From JACVRW01 sp963835705 (lineage in GTDB: Bacteria; Actinomycetota; Thermoleophilia; Solirubrobacterales; Thermoleophilaceae), in NCBI GenBank assembly GCA_963835705.1, contig CAWIGR010000020.1:1-64000 (forward strand): a DNA stretch of 64,000 bases, in the 5' to 3' direction. The notes below the pieces were generated by a model. The model was not told the origin of the DNA. It did not search any database and was given only the letters and a program-made list of their open reading frames with translations. The position numbers were made by a program, and so were the translations under genes. Of this stretch, positions 48,337-56,353 are shown piece after piece (position 1 is the first letter of the stretch; each line of letters begins with the position of its first letter).

Positions 48337-49245
48337 ATGGAAGCTGTCGTTTCGTTGCAGGAGGCCATCGCAGGAGTGGCCGAGCGGGTGGGCCCGTCGG
48401 TCGTCGGGCTCGGGCGTGGATGGGGCCACGGGTCCGGAGTAGTGATCGGCGAGGGACGTGTGCTCACGAACGCACACAACCTTCGCCGCGAGCAGGTGAC
48501 CGTCGTGTTCGCGGACGGCCGGCGCGCGAACGGCGAGGTAGCGGCCGCCGACCCCGACCTGGATCTCGCGGTCGTGGAGGTGGACACCGGCGACTCCCCC
48601 GCCGTGACCTGGGAGCCCGGCGATCCGCCCGGCATCGGGGCGCCGGTGCTCGCCGTGGCCAACCCCGGGGGGCGCGGCCTGCGCGTCACGCTCGGGTTCG
48701 TCTCCTCGGAGGGCCGCAGCTTCCGCGGGCCGCGCGGACGCCGCATCGGCGGCGCGATCGAGCACACGGCCCCGCTCCCGCGCGGATCGTCCGGAGGGCC
48801 GCTCGTGGACGTGGAGGGAGGGCTGCTCGGGCTGAACGCCCTGCGGCTCGACGGCGGGCTGATCCTCGCCGTGCCGGCCACGGCCGCCGTGAAGGAGCGC
48901 GTCTCGAGGCTCGCCCGGGGCGAGGCCCCCGCCTCGCCGCGGCTCGGCGTTGCGGTGGCGCCTCCGCGGGTGGCGCGCCGCATGCGCCGCGCGGTGGGCC
49001 TCCCCGAGCGCGACGGGCTGCTCGTGCGGGCGGTGGAGGATGGGTCCCCGGCGGCGCGCGCGGGCATCGAGCGCGGCGACCTGCTGGTGAGCGCCGGCGG
49101 CGGCGACCTCGAGGGCGTGGACGCCCTCTACGAGGCGCTCGACGCCGTGCCCCGGCAGGGCGGCACGCTGGACCTGACGATCGTGCGGGGAACCGAGGAA
49201 CGTCCGGTGACGGTGGAGTTCGAGCCGAGCGAGGCGGCGGCATGA
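48337..49245 (+). CDS. HtrA-like serine protease with PDZ domain (no signal peptide)
   Basis: 302 residues. Trypsin-like domain with His in RVLTNAHNLRREQVTVVFAD, Asp in AAADPDLDLAVVEVD, and Ser in PLPRGSSGGPLVDVEGGLLG. The PDZ domain (about 205-295) includes GLLVRAVEDGSPAARAGIER. There is no signal peptide or anchor, so it is probably cytosolic. The His/Asp/Ser triad is complete. First of two tandem proteases and divergent from hxlR, which suggests control by the HxlR signal (for example electrophile or redox stress). Confidence 0.87.
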   Translation: MEAVVSLQEAIAGVAERVGPSVVGLGRGWGHGSGVVIGEGRVLTNAHNLRREQVTVVFADGRRANGEVAAADPDLDLAVVEVDTGDSPAVTWEPGDPPGIGAPVLAVANPGGRGLRVTLGFVSSEGRSFRGPRGRRIGGAIEHTAPLPRGSSGGPLVDVEGGLLGLNALRLDGGLILAVPATAAVKERVSRLARGEAPASPRLGVAVAPPRVARRMRRAVGLPERDGLLVRAVEDGSPAARAGIERGDLLVSAGGGDLEGVDALYEALDAVPRQGGTLDLTIVRGTEERPVTVEFEPSEAAA

Positions 49246-50228
49246 GCACGAGCGCCGTCGCGCCCCAGCCGCCGCCTCTCGATCCCAGCGAGGCCGAGGC
49301 CCTCGACGCCTACTCGCGCGCGGTCGTAGCGGTGGCCGAGGGGGTCGGGCCCTCCGTCGCCAGCCTGAGGGTCATGCGGCGCGTTCGCGGCGGGCAGGTG
49401 CCCTCGGGCGCCGGCAGCGCGGTCGCCCTGACGCCGGACGGCTTCCTGCTCACGTCAGCCCACGTCGTGGGGCGCAGCGCCCGCAGCGGGCGGGCCACCT
49501 TCGCCGACGGCCGCGAGGAGCGTTTCGAGATCGTCGGCCGCGACCCGCTCTCCGACCTCGCGGTGCTTCGCGCCGAAGGCGCGCCGCTCGAGGCGGCCGC
49601 GCTCGGCACCGCGGAGCGGCTGCGGGTCGGCCAGCTGGTGGTCGCCATCGGCAACCCGCACGGCCTCGGCGGCTCGGTAACCGCCGGGGTCGTCTCCGCG
49701 CTCGGGCGCTCCCTGCCCGCCCGCACCCGCCGCGGCGGCCGCATCATCGACAACGTGATCCAGACCGACGCCGCCCTCAACCCCGGCAGCTCCGGCGGCG
49801 CGCTGTCCGACTCGCGCGGACGGGTGATCGGGATCAACACCGCGGTGGCGGGCGTGGGCCTCGGCCTGGCGGTCCCGATCAACGACGCCACCCAGCGCGT
49901 CATCTCCGAGCTGATGCGAGACGGCCGCGTGCGCCGCGCGTACATCGGCGTGGCCGGCGGCCCGCGCCCGGTGCCGCCCCAGGCGCGGGCCGCCGCGGGC
50001 ACCGCCACCTGCATCGAGGTCGTGGAGGTGGTGTCGGGCAGCCCCGCGGACCACGCGGGCCTGCGTCCGGAGGACCTGATCCTCGAGGTGAACGGCACCG
50101 TCACCGCCCGTGTCGAGGACCTCCAGCGCCTGATGGTGGCCGACCTGATCGGCGTGCCCGTCGGCGTGAGGCTGCTGCGCGCCGGGCGCTCGCTCGAGCT
50201 GGACCTCGTGCCCACCGAGCTGGACTGA
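49242..50228 (+). CDS. Second HtrA-like serine protease with PDZ domain
   Basis: 328 residues, coupled to the previous gene by ATGA overlap. His in FLLTSAHVVGRSARSGRATF, Asp in GRDPLSDLAVLRAEG, Ser in DAALNPGSSGGALSDSRGRV, and PDZ with VSGSPADHAGLRPEDLILEV. Also lacks a signal peptide or helix. Closer to classical DegP/HhoA in the loop INTAVAGVGLGLAVPINDAT. Paralogue of its neighbour by duplication followed by divergence. Confidence 0.9.
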   Translation: MSTSAVAPQPPPLDPSEAEALDAYSRAVVAVAEGVGPSVASLRVMRRVRGGQVPSGAGSAVALTPDGFLLTSAHVVGRSARSGRATFADGREERFEIVGRDPLSDLAVLRAEGAPLEAAALGTAERLRVGQLVVAIGNPHGLGGSVTAGVVSALGRSLPARTRRGGRIIDNVIQTDAALNPGSSGGALSDSRGRVIGINTAVAGVGLGLAVPINDATQRVISELMRDGRVRRAYIGVAGGPRPVPPQARAAAGTATCIEVVEVVSGSPADHAGLRPEDLILEVNGTVTARVEDLQRLMVADLIGVPVGVRLLRAGRSLELDLVPTELD

Positions 50229-50254
50229 GCCGACGACCTGCTCGAGCCGGGCCG

Positions 50255-51067
50255 CTACAGCCCGGGGATGTGCCGCGCCGCGTACCCGCTCGTGGTGGTG
50301 GCCTCCTCCTGCCAGCGGGTGCCGGCCCGGCCCTGGCCGCTCGTGTCGAAGCGCAGCCCCGCGACGACCATGAACACGTGGCCGCTGTTCGCGTAGATCG
50401 TGATCCAGCGGCCGGGTCCCGGCGCGCCGTAGCCCGCCAGCAGGCCCGACGTGAGCGGGCGGTCGAGCAGCCCGGCGCCCGCGAGCGCGAACGACACCGA
50501 GCCCGAGCAGTCGTAGCCGTTGTCGCGCCAGGCGCCGTGGCCCCCGCCCCACTTGTACGGGAACTTGGCGATCTGGTTGGCGGCCAGGATCACGCGCTTG
50601 ACCACCTCGGGCGCGTTGTCGGGCGCCTGGGCCGTGCCGTCGGGCAGGACCCGCGCGCGGGCCCCGGTGGCGAGGTAGGCGGTGGTGTTGAGGAACCGCT
50701 TGAAGCGGCTGAGCGAGGCGCGCGCCTCGCGCAGCTCGGCTCGCACCTCGGCGTCGGTCGGGGCTCCGGGGCTCGGGGCGTCGTCGGCCGGGTCCACCCC
50801 GGAGAGGTCCGGCTCCGTCCCCGCCCCCTCCAGCTCGACCACGCGCGCCTTCGAGCGCGGCGCCGGCGCGTCGGCGCCGCCGTTGGCGACGCGAGCCTTC
50901 GCCGCCGCCTCGGGCGTGAGCACGACCTCCTCGGCCGCGTCCGGCCGGGCGCGGTCGCCGCCGTCGTCGCCAGCGTCGCGCCCGCACCCCGCCAGCGCCA
51001 GCAGACAGCAGGCGACGATCAGGCCGCGGGCGGCCGCTCTGGCTCGGACTGGTGTCGCGACTTCCAT
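50255..51067 (-). CDS. Lipoprotein with NlpC/P60-like peptidase domain
   Basis: 270 residues. Lipobox LIVACCLLALAGCGRD (lipidated Cys near residue 28), a charged linker, then the domain with NQIAKFPYKWGGGHGAWRDN, catalytic Cys in GYDCSGSVSFALAGAG, and His in IYANSGHVFMVVAG. Probably a gamma-D-glutamyl-type peptidoglycan peptidase working at the cell surface. Its start overlaps the 3' end of the upstream DUF1244 gene by 49 bases, unusual within an operon. Confidence 0.82.
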   Translation of the reverse strand: MEVATPVRARAAARGLIVACCLLALAGCGRDAGDDGGDRARPDAAEEVVLTPEAAAKARVANGGADAPAPRSKARVVELEGAGTEPDLSGVDPADDAPSPGAPTDAEVRAELREARASLSRFKRFLNTTAYLATGARARVLPDGTAQAPDNAPEVVKRVILAANQIAKFPYKWGGGHGAWRDNGYDCSGSVSFALAGAGLLDRPLTSGLLAGYGAPGPGRWITIYANSGHVFMVVAGLRFDTSGQGRAGTRWQEEATTTSGYAARHIPGL

Positions 51068-51288
51068 TCCTCGTAGGGCATTCCGTAGACGATCTCCCGG
51101 GCCTCCGCATCGGGGAGGTCGATCCCCCGCTCCTCAGCCGCCTCGCGATACCAGCGCGACAGGCAGTTTCGGCAGAACCCGGCCAACTCCATCAGGTCGA
51201 TGTTCTGTACGTCGGCTCTTTCCCGCAGATGTTGAGCAAGACGCCTGAAGGCGGCCGCTTCCAGCTCGGTGCGCGTGTACTCCTCCAT
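51019..51288 (-). CDS. DUF1244-family small protein
   Basis: 89 residues from ATG 51288. VQNIDLMELAGFCRNCLSRW, then EAREIVYGMPYEEWKSRHQS, match the short DUF1244 family known mainly from proteobacteria. The CxxC (CRNC) may bind metal. Function unknown. Presence in an actinobacterium with such strong sequence conservation is notable. The 3' part overlaps the lipoprotein gene. Confidence 0.85.
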   Translation of the reverse strand: MEEYTRTELEAAAFRRLAQHLRERADVQNIDLMELAGFCRNCLSRWYREAAEERGIDLPDAEAREIVYGMPYEEWKSRHQSEPERPPAA

Positions 51289-51309
51289 CGATCTGGAACG
51301 ATAGGGACG

Positions 51310-51603
51310 ATGACCGAGCGAGAACCCCGGCAGCCTTCTGTGCCCGCCGACCCGAGCGGGATCGAGGAGCCGCACGACGTGCTGGCCGCGGACGAGTTCG
51401 GCATCGGGACGCGCGAGGGGCGCCTCCCGCCCGACCCGACCGGCATCCAGGAGCCCCACGACGTGCTGGCGGCCGAGGAGTTCGCGATGCCGGCCGGCGC
51501 CGAGCCGCACGGCAAGAGCGGCCGCCCGGACCCGCGCACGCTGATCCCGCTGGTCCTGCTGGCCGCGGTCGCGGCGTTCCTGCTGCTGCGCCGACGCGCC
51601 TGA
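51310..51603 (+). CDS. Tail-anchored protein with two copies of a novel 18-residue motif
   Basis: 97 residues. An 18-residue segment occurs twice: DPSGIEEPHDVLAADEFGI and DPTGIQEPHDVLAAEEFAM, separated by about 13 residues. A linker and one C-terminal helix (LIPLVLLAAVAAFLLLRRRA) with trailing Arg follow, so the N-terminus is in the cytosol. No known domain. The repeated EPHDVLAA(D/E)EF segment looks like a linear binding motif, possibly recruiting a soluble partner to the membrane. The adjacent ferredoxin gene follows directly. Confidence 0.65.
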   Translation: MTEREPRQPSVPADPSGIEEPHDVLAADEFGIGTREGRLPPDPTGIQEPHDVLAAEEFAMPAGAEPHGKSGRPDPRTLIPLVLLAAVAAFLLLRRRA

Positions 51604-51604
51604 C

Positions 51605-51838
51605 GTGGCGGAGCTCTCACAGGAGAACCGGATTCAGGTCACGGTCGACCGGGCGCTCTGCATCGGCTCGGGCGACTGCGTGGACACCGCCCCCGACGTG
51701 TTCCAGCTCGACGACGAGGACAAGGCCGTGGTGGTGGACCCGGACGGCGCCCCGCTCGACGACGTGCTGACCGCCGCCGGCAACTGCCCGGTGAGCGCCA
51801 TCTTCGTCGTCGGCGAGGACGGCGACCTGTACCCGTAG
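51605..51838 (+). CDS. 3Fe-4S-type ferredoxin
   Basis: 77 residues, GTG start two bases after the previous stop. ALCIGSGDCVDTAPDVFQLD and AAGNCPVSAIFVV supply three Cys (C-x5-C plus CP), the arrangement of P450-associated single-cluster ferredoxins. The Asp after the first Cys pair is typical of 3Fe-4S types. No P450 gene is present in the window; the ferredoxin could serve KorAB or an unlinked monooxygenase. Confidence 0.88.
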   Translation: MAELSQENRIQVTVDRALCIGSGDCVDTAPDVFQLDDEDKAVVVDPDGAPLDDVLTAAGNCPVSAIFVVGEDGDLYP

Positions 51839-51847
51839 CGGGCCGTC

Positions 51848-53353
51848 TCAGCGCTTGCCGCGCCCGTAGACCACCCGCAGCATCCGCTCGATCAGCTTCG
51901 TCGTCCTGGCCTTGTACGGGAGCATGTGCAGGTCCCGCTTGGGCGCGAAGCGCGTGACGAGCAGCGCCTGCCGCTTCGTGTACTTGCGGATCCCGTCGGC
52001 GCCGTGGCGCGAGCCGAGGCCCGACTCCTTCCACCCGCCCATCGGCAGCTCGAGCGCCACGTAGTTGATCTGCGCGTCGTTCACGGTCACCACGCCCGCC
52101 TCGATCATGCGCGCCAGCCGCTCGCCCTCCGCGGTGTCCTTGGTCCACACCGACGCCTGCAGGCCGTAGGGCGAGTCGTTGGCCAGGCGCACCGCCTCGT
52201 CGGCGTCGCGCACCTTCATCACGGGCAGCGTGGGGCCGAACGTCTCCTCCGTCATGCACTCCATGGAGTGGTCCACGTCCACGAGCAGGGTGGGCTCGTA
52301 GAAGTCGCCCGGGCCGTCGCCGCGCTTGCCGCCCACGAGCGCCCGAGCGCCCTTGGCCACGGCGTCCTTCACGTGCTCGTCGATCAGGTCCATCTGCGGC
52401 GGCGACGTGATCGCGCCCATGTCGACCGAGCCCCGGCCGCCCGGCACGCCCTGGCGCAGGCCGCGCATCTTCTCCTCTACCTTGCCGATGAACTCGTCGT
52501 AGACGGGCTCCTCCACGTAGACCCGCTCGACCGAGATGCAGGTCTGGCCGCCGTTCTGCATCGAGTAGTGGACCGCCGCGTTGGCCGCGCGCTCGAGGTT
52601 CGCGTCGGCGAGCACGAGCATCGGGTCCTTGCCGCCCAGCTCCAGCCCGACCGGGGTGAGGGTCCGGGACGCCCGCTCCATCACCTTCTTGCCGACCTCG
52701 GTGGACCCGGTGAACATCACGTAGTCCACGTGGTCGATCAGCTCCGCGCCGACCTCGCCGCTCCCCGCCGCGACGATGAACACGTCCTCGGGCAGCCCGC
52801 ACTCGCGCAGGCCCTCGGCCATGAGCAGCGAGGTGAGCGGGGTGAGGCTGGCCGGCTTGAGCACGCACGAGTTGCCCGCCGCGAGCGCCGGGATGCAGTC
52901 CCCGAACGAGTTGGTGAGCGGGTAGTTCCACGGACCGATCACGCCCGCGACGCCGACCGGCGCGTAGCGCACGACCAGCTTGCGGCCGAGCACGAACGGC
53001 GACGACGTGCGGACCTTCTCGTCCGCGAGGTACTTGGGAGCGTGCTTGGCCCAATGGCCGAAGGCGCCGGCCGCATAGCCGACCTCGGCCATCAGGGCGT
53101 CCTCGTAGGCCTTCCCAGTCTCCGAGACGATCGTCTGGGCGATGCGCTCGGTGTTGTCCAGCACCCACTTCTGGGCGCGGCGCAGGATCCGCCCGCGGCC
53201 CTCGAAGCCGAGCGCCTCCCAGCCGGGCTGCGCGGCCCGGGCGCGCGCCACCAAGCCCTCGACCTCGTCCACCGACAGGGCAGGGACCGACGCGATGACC
53301 TGGCCCGTGGCCGGGTTCTGCACCTCGATCTGCCGGGTCGCCGTCTCCAACAC
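51848..53353 (-). CDS. Aldehyde dehydrogenase (succinate-semialdehyde-like)
   Basis: 501 residues, GTG start. Catalytic Cys in QNGGQTCISVERVYVEEPVY, general base Glu in GLELGGKDPMLVLADANLER, NAD site GVAGVIGPWNYPLTNSFGDC, and a C-terminal basic tail (PYKARTTKLIERMLRVVYGR) that suggests membrane association. Substrate prediction is weak: general aliphatic aldehyde or succinate semialdehyde. Preceded by dipZ about 55 bases upstream in the same direction. Confidence 0.88.
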   Translation of the reverse strand: MLETATRQIEVQNPATGQVIASVPALSVDEVEGLVARARAAQPGWEALGFEGRGRILRRAQKWVLDNTERIAQTIVSETGKAYEDALMAEVGYAAGAFGHWAKHAPKYLADEKVRTSSPFVLGRKLVVRYAPVGVAGVIGPWNYPLTNSFGDCIPALAAGNSCVLKPASLTPLTSLLMAEGLRECGLPEDVFIVAAGSGEVGAELIDHVDYVMFTGSTEVGKKVMERASRTLTPVGLELGGKDPMLVLADANLERAANAAVHYSMQNGGQTCISVERVYVEEPVYDEFIGKVEEKMRGLRQGVPGGRGSVDMGAITSPPQMDLIDEHVKDAVAKGARALVGGKRGDGPGDFYEPTLLVDVDHSMECMTEETFGPTLPVMKVRDADEAVRLANDSPYGLQASVWTKDTAEGERLARMIEAGVVTVNDAQINYVALELPMGGWKESGLGSRHGADGIRKYTKRQALLVTRFAPKRDLHMLPYKARTTKLIERMLRVVYGRGKR

Positions 53354-53407
53354 GTGGTCCCCCTCGTTCGTTTTGGCCAGCCGGCCAACTGTAACCGGAC
53401 CGGGTGC

Positions 53408-55141
53408 TCAGCCGAATGTGAACGCGTAGCCGGTCACGCCGGGCGGCACACGCAGCGTCAGGCGGCGGTCCTCCACACGCGGGAGGGACATCAGCCGGTA
53501 GAGCCGCTCCTCGCGCACTGTCACCCGCCCATCCCGCGCGTCCGCCCCGGCCTGCGCGGCGCCGACCGGGCGCCCGTCGAGCAGCACCTCCACGTCCCGC
53601 GGCCGGGCGCCCTTGGAGCTGAGGACGAGGAACACCTTGCGGGCGGTGACGCGCGCCTCGATCCGGGCGTCGCGCACCGCGGTGGCCGACTCGGCGCCGA
53701 CGTACCAGCCGCCGGACAGCGCGAAGCTGACCGGTGGCAGGTCGTCCACCCCCGGGTAGCGCCCGTACCCTGGGCGCGGCGGTCCCGGGACGAAGCCCTC
53801 GGCTCGCTCGTGGCCGAGGTAGGTCTCGGGCGTGGCGAGCTCGGGCGAGGCGGTCTCCACGCGGGCTCTCGCCGGCTCGCCGAGCCGCCCCGCCCCGGAC
53901 TCGGCGAGGAGCGCCCGGATGGCCGCCTCGGTCTCCTCGTACGCCCCCTCGCCGAAGTGCACGTAGCGCACCCGCCCGCGCGCGTCGATCAGGTACTTCG
54001 CGGGCCAGTACTGGTTGCCCCAGGCGCTCCAGGTGGCGTACTCGTTGTCCTGCGCCACCGGATAGCGCAGCCGGTTGGCGCCGATCGCGCCGCGCACGTT
54101 GTCCGCGTCGCGCTCGAACGCGAACTCCGGCGTGTGCACGCCCACGATCGTCAGGCCGCGCTCCCGGTAGCGGCCGTCCCAGGCGCGCAGGTAGGGCAGC
54201 GTGCGGATGCAGTTGATGCAGGTGTAGGTCCAGAAGTCGATCAGCACGACCCGGCCCCGCAGGCCGGCGAGGTCGAGCGGCGCGTTCGCGGGCGTGTTGA
54301 ACCAGCGGTCGTTGCCGGTGAAGTCGGGCGCGCGCCCGAGCACCCGCAGCCCGGCCGTGCGCGCACGCCCGGGCTCGGCCTCCTCGAAGCGCGGCCGGCC
54401 GCGCAGGTCGGCCAGGCGCTCCTCCACCGCGTCCGAGCGCTCGAGCGCGCGCGTCGGGTTGACCACGACGTCCGGGAAGTCGTCGGCGAGCGCGGTCTGG
54501 AAGCGGACGTCGAGGTCGGCGGCCACCGCGACCGCGGTCGCCACCATCACCGCGCCGAGCACGCGCTGCACCGCCGGGCCGCGGCCCGCGGCGCGCAGCC
54601 GGTCGAGCACCTGCCGCCCGCCGTAGGCGATCAGCAGCAGGACGAGCGCCGAGCCGGCGGCGTACCCCAGCGCCACCGCCACCAGCTCGCTCGACGCTCC
54701 CTGCGTGGCGGACACCGACACCACCGCCGCCAGGATCGGCCCCGCGCAGGGCGCGTAGACGAAGCCGAGCCCGGCGCCCACCAGCAGCCCCGACCAGAAG
54801 CCCTCGCCATGCCGGCGCGGGCCGAAGCGGGCCAGCCGCGTGAGCGGCGCCTCCACCCGCGCGGCGAGCCGCGGCACGAGCAGCGCGACCCCGAAGCCGA
54901 GCAGCACCAGGACCGCCAGGGTGCGAACCGTCCCGCCCGGCAGGCCGACGCCGTCGACCAGCGACGCCAGCGCCACGATCGCGACGGTGAACGTGGCGGT
55001 CAGGCCGGCGATCACGCCGAGCGGCCGCCGGCGGCCGCCGCTGCCGGCCGAGGCGAGCAGCGCGGGCAGCACGGGCAGCACGCACGGCGACAGCGCCGTG
55101 CCCGCGCCGGCGACGAAGGCGAACAGAACCAGCAGGATCAT
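53408..55141 (-). CDS. DipZ-like CcdA-thioredoxin fusion
   Basis: 577 residues. An N-terminal CcdA domain of six helices carries its redox Cys in ALSPCVLPVLPALLA and FVYAPCAGPILAAVVSV. A periplasmic TlpA-like thioredoxin (about 290-400) has the active site IDFWTYTCINCIRTLPYLRA. A C-terminal beta-rich domain starts near residue 430 (ETYLGHERAEGF, VSFALSGGWYVGAESATAVR). This three-part order is that of mycobacterial DipZ. Transfers reducing power from cytosolic thioredoxin to extracytoplasmic proteins, for cytochrome c maturation or disulfide repair. Confidence 0.93.
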   Translation of the reverse strand: MILLVLFAFVAGAGTALSPCVLPVLPALLASAGSGGRRRPLGVIAGLTATFTVAIVALASLVDGVGLPGGTVRTLAVLVLLGFGVALLVPRLAARVEAPLTRLARFGPRRHGEGFWSGLLVGAGLGFVYAPCAGPILAAVVSVSATQGASSELVAVALGYAAGSALVLLLIAYGGRQVLDRLRAAGRGPAVQRVLGAVMVATAVAVAADLDVRFQTALADDFPDVVVNPTRALERSDAVEERLADLRGRPRFEEAEPGRARTAGLRVLGRAPDFTGNDRWFNTPANAPLDLAGLRGRVVLIDFWTYTCINCIRTLPYLRAWDGRYRERGLTIVGVHTPEFAFERDADNVRGAIGANRLRYPVAQDNEYATWSAWGNQYWPAKYLIDARGRVRYVHFGEGAYEETEAAIRALLAESGAGRLGEPARARVETASPELATPETYLGHERAEGFVPGPPRPGYGRYPGVDDLPPVSFALSGGWYVGAESATAVRDARIEARVTARKVFLVLSSKGARPRDVEVLLDGRPVGAAQAGADARDGRVTVREERLYRLMSLPRVEDRRLTLRVPPGVTGYAFTFG

Positions 55142-55193
55142 CCACCTACATCATTCGCGACGAAGCTTTCGATCGGATGACAGACTCTCGCCG

Positions 55194-56003
55194 ATGCCGA
55201 CGATCGAAGCGAACGGACAGACCATCTACTACGAGGTCCATGGCGAGCGCGAGCCGCTGCTCTGCGTGATGGGGCTCGCCGCCGACACTCTGGCCTGGAC
55301 GCTTCAGGTGCCCGGGTTCTCCGAGCGGCACCGCACCGTCATCTTCGACAACCGGGACGTCGGCCGCTCGTCGCAGGTGACGGAGACCTATGAGATCGCC
55401 GACATGGCACAGGACGCCCTGGCCCTGGCCGACGCGCTCGAGCTCGACTCGTTCCACCTCCTGGGCGTGTCGATGGGCGGCGCCATCGCCCAGGAGATCG
55501 CGCTGGCGGCGCCCGACCGCGTTCGCACGCTGACGCTGGCGGTCACGTGGGCCACGGGCGGCCGGTGGGCGAGCGCGCTCAGCTCCCTGTGGGGCGCGCG
55601 GGTACAGCGGATGTCGCGCGAGGAGCGGGTGGACGAGCTGATGCTGCTGAGCTTCTCCGAGGCCTTCTTCGAGAACGCGGAGGGGATCGCCTGGCTCCGC
55701 GACCTGATGCTCCAGAACCCGAACCCGCAGCCGGCGGAGGCGTTCGCGCGCCAGCTCGACGCCTCGAGCCGCCACAACACGGCGGAGCGGCTAGGAGAGC
55801 TCACGATGCCCACGCACGTGATCGGCGCCGAGCACGACATCCTCGTGCCGGTGTGGAAGTCGCGCGAGATCGCGCGGCTGATCCCGGGCGCGAAGCTGAC
55901 CGTCCTGGAGGCCTGCCCGCACGGCCTCAACGTCGAGCGCGCCGAGGAGTTCAACGGCGCCGTGCTCGACTTCATCGCCGAGCGGGCGCCCGCTCCGGCC
56001 TAA
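55194..56003 (+). CDS. Alpha/beta hydrolase
   Basis: 269 residues from ATG 55194. TIYYEVHGEREPLLCVMGLA opens the fold. Ser in LLGVSMGGAIAQEIALAAPD, acid in IGAEHDILVPVWKSREIARL and His in EACPHGLNVERAEEF form a full triad. Resembles 3-oxoadipate enol-lactonase/ester hydrolases of the general class. The N-terminus is hydrophilic and cytosolic. Stop shares CTAA with the convergent STAS gene. Confidence 0.87.
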   Translation: MPTIEANGQTIYYEVHGEREPLLCVMGLAADTLAWTLQVPGFSERHRTVIFDNRDVGRSSQVTETYEIADMAQDALALADALELDSFHLLGVSMGGAIAQEIALAAPDRVRTLTLAVTWATGGRWASALSSLWGARVQRMSREERVDELMLLSFSEAFFENAEGIAWLRDLMLQNPNPQPAEAFARQLDASSRHNTAERLGELTMPTHVIGAEHDILVPVWKSREIARLIPGAKLTVLEACPHGLNVERAEEFNGAVLDFIAERAPAPA

Positions 56004-56353
56004 CCGGGCGTCGCCGCCAGCGCTTCGTCGAGCGACTCGTGGACCGGAGCCGCGCGGTCGAACTCGACGATCTGGAGCACGCGCGACACGGGCTTGCCGG
56101 AGTCCACCACCACGCGCAGCTCCTGACGGCGGCTCCCGAGCCGGCGCGCGAGGCCGAAGAGCATCGCGATTCCGCTCGAGTCGATGAAGTCGAGCTCGCT
56201 GAAGTCGACGACGAGGGTGCGGGCCGAGATCGGCACGGCGTCGTGGATGCGCTCACCCATCGCCCGCGCTCCGGCGATGTCGAGCTCGCCCCGCACGCGC
56301 GCGATCACCACCTCACCCTGCACGTCGATCTCGAGTTCGACCAGCTCCGTCAC
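56000..56353 (-). CDS. STAS-domain anti-sigma factor antagonist
   Basis: 117 residues. VVIARVRGELDIAGARAMGE, and VVDFSELDFIDSSGIAMLFG with the phosphorylatable Ser in FIDSSG, define an SpoIIAA/RsbV-type antagonist. It releases a sigma factor by binding its anti-sigma kinase when dephosphorylated. The upstream gene encodes a phosphatase and a HATPase in one polypeptide, and the two genes overlap by 41 bases, indicating a partner-switching unit. The cognate sigma is not nearby. Confidence 0.92.
   Translation of the reverse strand: MTELVELEIDVQGEVVIARVRGELDIAGARAMGERIHDAVPISARTLVVDFSELDFIDSSGIAMLFGLARRLGSRRQELRVVVDSGKPVSRVLQIVEFDRAAPVHESLDEALAATPG

Noticed and set aside
51926..55180. Open frame of more than 1000 codons on the + strand
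   Set aside because: It runs antisense to the aldehyde dehydrogenase and DipZ genes, both with complete conserved motifs; high GC keeps antisense frames open. Its translation is His/Arg/Leu-rich without structure.
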